A stretch of 5,619 bases of DNA from Acidimicrobiia bacterium (GTDB lineage: Bacteria > Actinomycetota > Acidimicrobiia > Spongiisociales > ZC4RG35): the NCBI GenBank assembly GCA_009377735.1, contig WHTL01000272.1:1-5619 (forward strand), in the 5' to 3' direction. Within the stretch, counting starts at the first letter, position 1. Each line of letters opens with the position of its first letter. The notes under the pieces were generated by a model. That model was not told where the DNA came from. It did not search any database and saw nothing but the letters and a program-made list of their open reading frames with translations. The position numbers were made by a program, and so were the translations under genes. Shown here piece by piece: positions 1 to 4,375 of this stretch.

Positions 1-492
1 GACCACCCCACAACTAACAATCGGGGGGTTGTCGACCTCAGAGTCGACCTCGAGACCCTCGCCGGGTTGAACGAGAATCCTGGGGAGATACCCGGGTGGG
101 GGCCCGTCCTGTCGGATATTGCCCGCCAGATAGCATTAGACAACCATGATGGGGAGTGGCGGTGGGCGGCGACCCACCCCGACTGCGGAGCTGTCCTCGC
201 CGACGGGACTACCAAGAGGCGACCCACCGCCCGACAGGAACGCTGGGTACAGGCACGCCGTCCCCGATGCGTATTCCCCGGCTGTCGGATGCCCGCCCGG
301 GACTCCGACCTCGACCACACCACCAGTCGAACCGACGGCGGACACACCGTCGTTGAGAACCTGGAACCGTTATGCAAGTTTCATCATCGACTCAAACACG
401 AAACCCCCTGGCAACTGCGACGGGTCGACGACACCTACGTGTGGACCAGTCCTTTCGGCCACACCTACACCACCAACGGACAAAGCCCATAG
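1..492 (+). CDS. HNH endonuclease domain protein, DUF222/13E12 type (5'-truncated by window edge)
   Basis: The frame is open from base 1 to the TAG at 490-492, giving 163 visible residues. The TTG at 67 is internal and should not be taken as the start. The visible part begins with the family's linker (TLAGLNENPGEIPGWGPV, about residues 19-36). The HNH/zinc-finger module follows: Cys90 and Cys95 (CVFPGC), Asp105-His106 (LDH), Asn120 (ENLEPLC), Cys125 and the closing His128-His129. The four zinc-ligand positions and the catalytic LDH histidine are all intact. Proteins of this family usually carry an N-terminal DUF222 region of several hundred residues, which would lie left of the window. They are abundant, often multicopy, in actinobacteria, and their biological role is poorly known; nuclease activity is inferred from the motif. 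An oddity is a 12-bp near-duplication (VDLR-VDLE) at 31-54. No partner gene is visible. Confidence 0.9.
   Translation, partial: DHPTTNNRGVVDLRVDLETLAGLNENPGEIPGWGPVLSDIARQIALDNHDGEWRWAATHPDCGAVLADGTTKRRPTARQERWVQARRPRCVFPGCRMPARDSDLDHTTSRTDGGHTVVENLEPLCKFHHRLKHETPWQLRRVDDTYVWTSPFGHTYTTNGQSP
31..54 (+). repeat. 12-bp tandem near-duplication inside the HNH gene
   Basis: GTCGACCTC occurs at 31-39 and again at 43-51, a 12-base period that keeps the reading frame and encodes VDLR followed by VDLE. The duplication lies just before the conserved TLAGL linker. The family usually shows one such VDL segment here, so this looks like a small in-frame slippage duplication. Confidence 0.6.
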
Positions 493-522
493 CTCTCTCG
501 GGGCCATGACGTCGTCTCGATT

Positions 523-528
523 TATGAT
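523..528 (+). promoter_or_regulatory. Candidate -10 element for the PLP-enzyme gene
   Basis: TATGAT matches five of six positions of the TATAAT consensus in the 116-bp gap after the HNH gene. No convincing -35 box sits 16-18 bases upstream; ATGACG at 506-511 is too close. Transcription from here would give a leader of roughly 70 nt before the ATG at 609. This is a prediction from sequence alone. Confidence 0.35.
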
Positions 529-555
529 TCTATCCCGACAACCGCACACGGATTG

Positions 556-562
556 AAAGGAG
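556..562 (+). promoter_or_regulatory. Strong Shine-Dalgarno sequence displaced from the annotated start
   Basis: AAGGAGA at 556-562 is a near-perfect anti-16S match, and the same AAGGAGAAC string serves the YCII gene at normal spacing. Here the nearest in-frame start of the PLP enzyme, ATG 609, is 47 nt after the core GGAG. The main frame is closed by TGA at 600-602, so the start cannot move upstream. A 15-codon GTG-started frame (584-631) overlaps the true start. The site may serve a leader peptide, or be brought closer by RNA folding; this is not resolved. Confidence 0.45.
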
Positions 563-608
563 AACGGGGATCAGACCAACACCGTGGGCACTGCGCCCCT
601 GACTACAT

Positions 609-1811
609 ATGACCTCACATCTTCCACCTGAAGTCCGTCTGCGAACCTCGGCTGTTCACGCTGGTGAGGGACCGGATCCGGTCACGCGGGCTGCCACCCC
701 GAATATCGTCATGTCGACAACCTTCACAGTCGACGAGCCAAGGGCGTTCTCTGCGCTCGATCAGGAAGACGACGAGGGCTTCCTCTACACCCGTTGGGGC
801 AATCCCACAGTCCGGCAACTGGAGACCAAGCTGGCAGCCATGGAAGGCGCCGAGGACTGCCGTGCCTACGCCTCAGGGATGGCGGCGATCTCCGCTCTCC
901 TCCTGAGCCGTCTATCTGCTGGTGACAGGATCGTGGCGAGCGACGTGCTCTATCCGGGTACCGCCGAGTTGGTGCGTCACACCCTGCCTCGGATGGGGAT
1001 CGAAGTGGCCACCGTCGACACCTCCGACTTGAACAAGGTGGAGGCGGCGTTGCAGGAGCCAGCCAAAATGGCATGGATCGAGACGCCCGCCAACCCAATT
1101 ATGCGGCTAACCGACATCGCCGGTGTCGCCACGTTGGCTCACGATGCCGGAGCAGAACTCGCAGTTGATTCGACCTTTGCCACCCCGGTCGGCACCCGCC
1201 CCATCGAGCTTGGTGCCGACTACGTCGTCCACTCTCTCACCAAGTACATCGGCGGCCACGGCGACGCCCTCGGAGGAGCGGTTCTTGCCAACACGGATCG
1301 ACTTGAGGCATTGCAGTTGGAGGCGACGGTCCATTATGGAGGCGTTCTTTCACCCTTCAACGCCTGGCTCATAATGCGGGGAGCGGCCACGCTCCCCATC
1401 AGGATGGCTGCGCACGAGGCAGGGGCACTCGCCGTTGCCGAAGCCCTGCAAAACCATGACGCCGTGACGAGGGTCATCTACCCGGGTCTCGAATCCCATC
1501 CCCAACATGACCTGGCCAGGACCCAGATGGACAACTTCTCGGGGATGCTCACATTCGGCGTTGACGGCGGTCAGGCTGTTGCGGAGCGGATGATGAAGGA
1601 ACTTCAGGTAGTCCACTATGCGGTGTCTCTGGGCCACCACCGCAGCCTGATCTATTGGATGCCAACCGCGGACCTCATGGAAAGTACCTATCACCTCGAA
1701 GGCCAACAACTAGACGCCTACCACTCCTATGCCGGCGATGGTGTTTTCCGCCTCTCCGTCGGCCTGGAAGACCCCGAGGACATAATCAAGGACCTGACAA
1801 GCGTGTTGTGA
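609..1811 (+). CDS. PLP-dependent Cys/Met-metabolism enzyme (transsulfuration family; cystathionine gamma-lyase/synthase-like)
   Basis: This is a complete 400-residue protein, the normal length for the Cys/Met-metabolism PLP family (fold type I, cytosolic tetramer). Visible motifs in order: Tyr60-Thr-Arg62 (YTRWGNPT; phosphate contact from the neighbouring subunit), Ser89-Gly90-Met91 (ASGMAA; cofactor phosphate loop), Tyr115 stacking on PLP, ETPANP at 158-163, Asp187 (VDSTFATP; pyridine nitrogen), Ser209 and the Schiff-base Lys212 (SLTKYIGGHGD), then Ser340-Leu-Gly and Arg381 (FRLSVGLED) for the substrate carboxylate. Family members cleave or form C-S bonds in cystathionine, homocysteine or methionine metabolism. 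Gly117 occupies the place of the active-site Cys found in classical methionine gamma-lyases, which argues mildly against that activity. Lyase versus synthase cannot be decided from motifs. ATG 609 is the only sensible start, because TGA lies in frame at 600, and the protein begins directly with the conserved RTSAVHAGE region. No SD sits immediately upstream. Confidence 0.93.
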   Translation: MTSHLPPEVRLRTSAVHAGEGPDPVTRAATPNIVMSTTFTVDEPRAFSALDQEDDEGFLYTRWGNPTVRQLETKLAAMEGAEDCRAYASGMAAISALLLSRLSAGDRIVASDVLYPGTAELVRHTLPRMGIEVATVDTSDLNKVEAALQEPAKMAWIETPANPIMRLTDIAGVATLAHDAGAELAVDSTFATPVGTRPIELGADYVVHSLTKYIGGHGDALGGAVLANTDRLEALQLEATVHYGGVLSPFNAWLIMRGAATLPIRMAAHEAGALAVAEALQNHDAVTRVIYPGLESHPQHDLARTQMDNFSGMLTFGVDGGQAVAERMMKELQVVHYAVSLGHHRSLIYWMPTADLMESTYHLEGQQLDAYHSYAGDGVFRLSVGLEDPEDIIKDLTSVL

Positions 1812-1853
1812 ACGCGACTCTCCCCCCTCGGAACGGAACGAGCGGGGAGTGGG

Positions 1854-1872
1854 CCGACGGCGGACCCGTCGG
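1854..1872. terminator. Hairpin after the PLP-enzyme gene
   Basis: CCGACGG (1854-1860) and CCGTCGG (1866-1872) form a perfect 7-bp GC-rich stem with a 5-nt loop, 42 nt after the TGA of the PLP-enzyme gene. There is no T-tract, so this is at best a GC-rich actinobacterial-style terminator, or a structure protecting the mRNA 3' end. Confidence 0.4.
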
Positions 1873-1876
1873 GTCG

Positions 1877-1932
1877 GGGGGGCACCTCCGCGACCACATC
1901 TTTGCGCTACTACCGAGGATGTTGTGCCCCCC
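1877..1932. terminator. Inverted repeat between convergent genes, possible bidirectional terminator
   Basis: GGGGGGCAC (1877-1885) is exactly complementary to GTGCCCCCC (1924-1932), with a 38-nt spacer. The repeat lies between the PLP-enzyme stop (1811) and the YCII stop (1944-1946), so it could fold in transcripts from either side. No T-run follows in either direction. The convergent placement supports a terminator or an anti-collision role; this is inference. Confidence 0.45.
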
Positions 1933-1943
1933 TACCTCCCAAG

Positions 1944-2318
1944 CTAGGACTCGTCTTGCGGAGGCTCCTGGAGGGCTCGCACCTCGATCCGGCCACCCAG
2001 CGCCTTCGAGGCGAGCTTGGCGTATTCAATCGCGGCGTCCTGGTCCGGGGCCTCGATGATCCAAAAGCCGCCTAGGTACTCCTTCGCCTCGACGTAGGGC
2101 CCGTCAGTCAGGATCGGCGCGTCGCCGGTGGCGTCGACCGTGGTGGCCGACGAGGGCGGGTGCAGACCACCGGCGAAGACCCAGGCTCCATCGTCCTTGA
2201 GCTTGGTGTTGAACCCGTCGACCGCGGCGAAGACCTCCTCGAGGGCCGCCGGGTCCATCGACTCCATCGTCGGTTCCTCGGCCGAGTCGTGCGGCAGGGT
2301 CAGGAAGTACTGCGTCAT
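1944..2318 (-). CDS. YCII-domain (YciI-like) protein
   Basis: This 124-residue cytosolic protein matches the YCII-related family, a ferredoxin-like alpha/beta fold. Signatures are the opening strand MTQYFLTLPHDS with His10-Asp11, the central WVFAGGLHP (46-54), the hallmark TDGPYVEAKEYLGGFWII (71-88) and the closing GGRIEVRALQEP (108-119). The length is typical of the actinobacterial single-domain form, which is often found near ECF sigma factors, although none is seen here. The molecular function of the family is not established; the conserved His/Asp pair has suggested an enzymatic role. The start is secure: AAGGAG (bases 2331-2326 on the minus strand) precedes ATG 2318 by 7 nt. It follows rpiB by 24 bp on the same strand, so co-transcription is likely, but no pathway link to rpiB is evident. 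Confidence 0.88.
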   Translation of the reverse strand: MTQYFLTLPHDSAEEPTMESMDPAALEEVFAAVDGFNTKLKDDGAWVFAGGLHPPSSATTVDATGDAPILTDGPYVEAKEYLGGFWIIEAPDQDAAIEYAKLASKALGGRIEVRALQEPPQDES

Positions 2319-2342
2319 GATGGTTCTCCTTGATCGCGGGCC

Positions 2343-2783
2343 TCAGGTCTCCAGGGCTCGAATCTTATCCAGGCGTTGGCGGTAGCGGTCTTCGGGGATG
2401 AAGGCAGCTTCGAGGAAGGCTGTGACCAGGGACTCGGCTACGTTGGTGCCGATTACTCGGGCACCGAGGCAGATGATGTTGGCGTCGTCGTGCTCCACCA
2501 TTTGGGCCGCGGTGTAGGTGTCGTGGGCTACCGACGCCCGGATCCCGGCGAGCTTGTTGGCGGCGATGCACGCACCCGCACCTGAACCGCACAGGATGAC
2601 GCCTCGGTCGGCGCGGCCGTCAAGAACGGCACGACCGATGGCGGCGGCAACATCGGGATAGTCCACCGGGTCGGGGGAATGGGTTCCCAGGTCGTAGACG
2701 GCGTAACCCTCATTGGTCATCCAGTTCGATAGGTGCTCTTTCATCTCGAAACCGGCGTGGTCTGAGCCCAAGGCGATACGCAT
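2343..2783 (-). CDS. rpiB: Ribose-5-phosphate isomerase B (RpiB/LacAB family)
   Basis: RpiB interconverts ribose 5-phosphate and ribulose 5-phosphate in the non-oxidative pentose phosphate pathway. The 146-residue length is standard for this family of small Rossmann-like dimers. Visible motifs: GSDHAG (6-11, Asp8/His9 binding the sugar), DYPD (41-44), the catalytic loop ILCGSGAGACIAANK (63-77), VAHDTYTA (85-92), EHDDAN with His98, and CLGARVIG (105-112). The base is Cys65, as in the E. coli and clostridial type, rather than the Glu found at this place in the mycobacterial enzyme. The frame stays open upstream to 2879, but those 32 residues show no family similarity. The protein should start at ATG 2783, giving MRIALGSDHAG. 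No SD precedes it. Instead a TATCCT box ends 6 nt before the ATG, suggesting a leaderless mRNA. It heads a unit with the YCII gene 24 bp downstream. Confidence 0.95.
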   Translation of the reverse strand: MRIALGSDHAGFEMKEHLSNWMTNEGYAVYDLGTHSPDPVDYPDVAAAIGRAVLDGRADRGVILCGSGAGACIAANKLAGIRASVAHDTYTAAQMVEHDDANIICLGARVIGTNVAESLVTAFLEAAFIPEDRYRQRLDKIRALET

Positions 2784-2789
2784 GCGAGC

Positions 2790-2795
2790 AGGATA
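2790..2795 (-). promoter_or_regulatory. Candidate -10 box for leaderless rpiB transcript
   Basis: Read on the minus strand, TATCCT (fits TANNNT) ends 6 nt before the rpiB ATG, so transcription would begin at or next to the A of the start codon. The absence of any SD before rpiB fits leaderless translation, which is common in actinobacteria. No clear -35 was found. Confidence 0.45.
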
Positions 2796-2926
2796 CCCAG
2801 GGCTCAGGGCACTTGGGCCAGGATCGGACCTCTCCCAGCGATGCACAGTGCGTGAGCGGGTAGGAGGACCAGGACGCACGTCAACAGGAGATTCGCGGCG
2901 GCGGCTGTCCCTATCCGCTCATGCAC

Positions 2927-2932
2927 TAACCT
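2927..2932 (+). promoter_or_regulatory. Candidate -10 box for the nfu-meaB unit
   Basis: TAACCT fits TANNNT and lies 36 nt before the nfu ATG in the divergent gap shared with rpiB (2784-2968). CTGTCC at 2905-2910 is a poor -35 match at 16-nt spacing. The only SD-like stretch is GAGGGA at 2949-2954, 14 nt from the ATG. This is weak evidence on sequence alone; the rest of the gap shows no other recognisable element. Confidence 0.3.
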
Positions 2933-2968
2933 GGAAGAAGAGCCAGCAGAGGGACGTTGTAACTACTG

Positions 2969-3265
2969 ATGACCGACTCCGCGAACAGCCAGCAAGTGAG
3001 CATCTCACAGACCACCGATTCCAACGGTGGCGCCGACGATGTCGATATCAGCCTGCTCGAGGAGACCCTCGACTACATCCGGCCCGCGGTCCAGATGGAT
3101 GGTGGTGACCTGGTGTTGCTCGGAGTCGAGGATGGTGTCGTCAATCTCCAGATGGTCGGTGCCTGTGGGGGATGCCCTCTTTCGATGATGACGCTTAAGA
3201 CAGGTATCGAGCGGATTCTGACCGATCGAGTCCCGGGCGTGACCGAGGTAAACGCCGTCGCCTGA
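2969..3265 (+). CDS. NifU C-terminal-domain (Nfu-type) Fe-S cluster carrier/scaffold
   Basis: This is a 98-residue protein with a polar N-terminal tail (1-25) followed by a single NifU-C (Nfu) domain. The domain shows LLEETLDYIRPAVQMDGGDLVLLGV (29-53) and the cluster-binding Cys66-Gly-Gly-Cys69 in GACGGCPLSMMTLKTGIERIL (64-84). In known Nfu proteins this CxxC pair binds a [4Fe-4S] cluster across a dimer and passes it to apo-enzymes. The domain is complete and both cysteines are present. It lacks the degenerate A-type domain fused in E. coli NfuA, so it is the stand-alone form. ATG 2969 is the first ATG after an in-frame TAA at 2960-2962. A meaB-like reading frame opens inside its last codons, so the two genes are probably translated from one message. 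No other Fe-S assembly gene is in the window. Confidence 0.93.
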   Translation: MTDSANSQQVSISQTTDSNGGADDVDISLLEETLDYIRPAVQMDGGDLVLLGVEDGVVNLQMVGACGGCPLSMMTLKTGIERILTDRVPGVTEVNAVA

Positions 3266-3383
3266 ACCAGACCGGTCCTCGTCTCTTCCTGAGCTGCTTC
3301 GAGCTGCCCTCGAAGGCGACAGACGGTCCACGGCACGTCTGCTCACCTCTCTCGAAGACCGCAGTCACGGATGGAGAGATGCG
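3252..3383 (+). other. Upstream in-frame extension of meaB encoding its conserved N-terminal helices, without a canonical start
   Basis: In the meaB frame there is no stop between TAA 3249-3251 and the ATG at 3384. From about 3288 the translation reads PELLRAALEGDRR, then STARLLTSLEDRSHGW and RDAMAPLDERSG. The pattern of a leucine-rich helix, GDRR, A-R-L-L-T-x-x-E and a run into the Walker A strand is what MeaB proteins carry at their N-terminus. Yet no ATG, GTG or TTG occurs in frame upstream of 3384. CTG at 3294 is the best-placed alternative start and would give a 296-residue protein. ATG 3384 has its own SD-like GGAG at 3373-3376, 7 nt away. Confidence 0.7.
3297..3315 (+). promoter_or_regulatory. 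Perfect hairpin at the nfu-meaB junction
   Basis: CTTCGAG (3297-3303) and CTCGAAG (3309-3315) form a 7-bp perfect stem with loop CTGCC. It begins directly after the candidate CTG start codon (3294-3296) and 31 nt after the nfu stop. No T-tract follows, so it is not a convincing terminator. It could equally be chance within the conserved coding segment. Confidence 0.35.
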
Positions 3384-4184
3384 ATGGCGCCACTGGATGA
3401 GCGGAGCGGAGCGGCTCATCTTGTGGGCATCACGGGAGCACCCGGATCGGGAAAGTCGACTCTTGTGGGCGCCCTGGTCTCTCGTATATTGGCCGATGGT
3501 GGGAACCCGGCCGTGGTGGCAGTTGACCCATCGAGTCCCTTCACCGGTGGTTCCCTCCTCGGTGATCGGATCAGGATGGCATCGGCATCCGACCCGGGGG
3601 TAATGGTGCGCTCCATGTCGGCTAGAGGTCGTCTTGGGGGGTTGGCCGCTGCGTCGAGCACCCTGGTGACCGCATTCGATGCCCTGGGACACGACCCCAT
3701 TCTCATTGAAACGGTTGGTGTCGGACAGTCCGAGGTCGAGGTTGTCGACGTGGCCGACACCGTGGTCGTGGTGGTGTCCCCCGAGTGGGGTGATGCCATC
3801 CAGGCCGGAAAGGCCGGAATCGTCGAGATCGCAGACATCTTTGTTGTGAACAAGTCCGATCGGTCGGGTGTCGGTGCGGTGGCTAGGGCACTTACGGAGG
3901 TATCCACGGAGGGTGACGGACGCCAACCACCTGTGATTTCCACCGTTGCCACCGAGGATCGAGGGGTGGACGAGGTGGTGGATGCGATTTCGAAGCATCG
4001 CCAGCACCTGGCCTTGTCCGGGGAGGGGGAAAAGAGACGCCGACGCCGGAGGCATGCTTGGCTGCGGCAGGCCATCGAGATGGAGGTGGCGGCGCGGATC
4101 GAGAATCCCGATGACGGCGAACTACTGGAACAGGTGCTCTCGGGCAGTCTCGATCCTTGGAACGCGGCTACCCATCTGGTGTAA
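3384..4184 (+). CDS. meaB: MeaB/ArgK-family P-loop GTPase (acyl-CoA mutase chaperone)
   Basis: This G3E-type GTPase is of the MeaB family, whose members guard and reload the adenosylcobalamin cofactor of methylmalonyl-CoA or related acyl-CoA mutases. Numbered from ATG 3384 (266 aa): Walker A GAPGSGKST (18-26), switch I/Mg loop DPSSPFTGGSLLGDRIRM (48-65), G3 region ETVGVGQSE (109-117), WGDAIQAGKAGIVEIADIF (135-153) and guanine-specificity NKSD (156-159). The Arg-rich GEKRRRRRRHAWLRQAIEMEV (214-234) starts the C-terminal dimerisation arm. Family members are typically about 300-330 residues. The shortfall is explained by conserved N-terminal sequence in the same frame upstream (described at 3252-3383), so the true start may be a CTG at 3294. 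ATG 3384 does have an SD-like GGAG 7 nt upstream. The gene follows nfu on the same strand. No mutase subunit is adjacent within the window. The terminal TAA lies 6 bp before an inverted-repeat element. Confidence 0.93.
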   Translation: MAPLDERSGAAHLVGITGAPGSGKSTLVGALVSRILADGGNPAVVAVDPSSPFTGGSLLGDRIRMASASDPGVMVRSMSARGRLGGLAAASSTLVTAFDALGHDPILIETVGVGQSEVEVVDVADTVVVVVSPEWGDAIQAGKAGIVEIADIFVVNKSDRSGVGAVARALTEVSTEGDGRQPPVISTVATEDRGVDEVVDAISKHRQHLALSGEGEKRRRRRRHAWLRQAIEMEVAARIENPDDGELLEQVLSGSLDPWNAATHLV

Positions 4185-4190
4185 GCGTCG

Positions 4191-4359
4191 CTAGGAGGCT
4201 GGTGTGAAACACATGCCCCACATCTCGACCACCAGTCATCACCGCTCGCGGCGTCCTCCTCCTAGGAGCACCGCACAGGGTGCGCCGTCGTCGTGCGTCC
4301 TTGCGACCGGCGCGCCTGGCCGCCGATCTGCACAACGGCATTCCACACCAGCCTCCTAG
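4191..4359. repeat. 169-bp MITE-like element with perfect 16-bp terminal inverted repeats
   Basis: CTAGGAGGCTGGTGTG (4191-4206) recurs as its exact reverse complement at 4344-4359. The two ends bound 169 bp that fill nearly the whole convergent gap between meaB and menA. If the outer CTAG on each side is a duplicated target, the element is 161 bp (4195-4355) with 15-bp ends, GAGGCTGGTGTG followed by AAA or GAA (14 of 15 matching). A 4-bp YTAR target duplication is known for IS5-family elements. The interior codes for nothing recognisable. It holds a CTCCTAGGAG palindrome (4259-4268) that echoes the end sequence, and a small GCACC/GGTGC hairpin (4268-4283). A non-autonomous transposable element is the favoured reading; a large bidirectional terminator is the alternative. 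Confidence 0.75.
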
Positions 4360-4375
4360 AGGCGGGCCACTCTAG
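4356..4375 (-). terminator. Inverted repeat overlapping the menA stop codon
   Basis: CTAGAG (4356-4361) and CTCTAG (4370-4375) are perfect inverted repeats with an 8-nt spacer. The right arm contains the menA stop (TAG on the minus strand, 4372-4374), and the left arm shares its CTAG with the end of the inverted-repeat element. It could act as a weak terminator for the menBA transcript, but there is no T-tract. Confidence 0.35.

Noticed and set aside
493..608. SAM-type riboswitch ahead of the sulfur amino-acid gene
   Set aside because: I looked for the conserved SAM-I and SAM-IV core sequences and could not recognise them. Only a small GGGC/GCCC hairpin is present.
2128..2385. Plus-strand open frame across the YCII gene and its upstream gap
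   Set aside because: Antisense shadow of the YCII gene, which has clear family motifs and a strong RBS on the minus strand.
2784..2879. Possible 32-residue N-terminal extension of RpiB
   Set aside because: The segment is Pro/Arg-rich with no RpiB similarity, while ATG 2783 gives the standard MRIALGSDHAG start and has a -10 box placed just upstream.
3195..4055. Long minus-strand open frame (286 codons) opposite meaB
   Set aside because: It lies antisense to the conserved MeaB coding sequence, shows no recognisable motif, and its composition is what a GC-rich antisense frame gives.
4309..4316. GGCGCGCC palindrome
   Set aside because: An 8-bp GC palindrome is unremarkable in DNA of this composition and has no supporting context.
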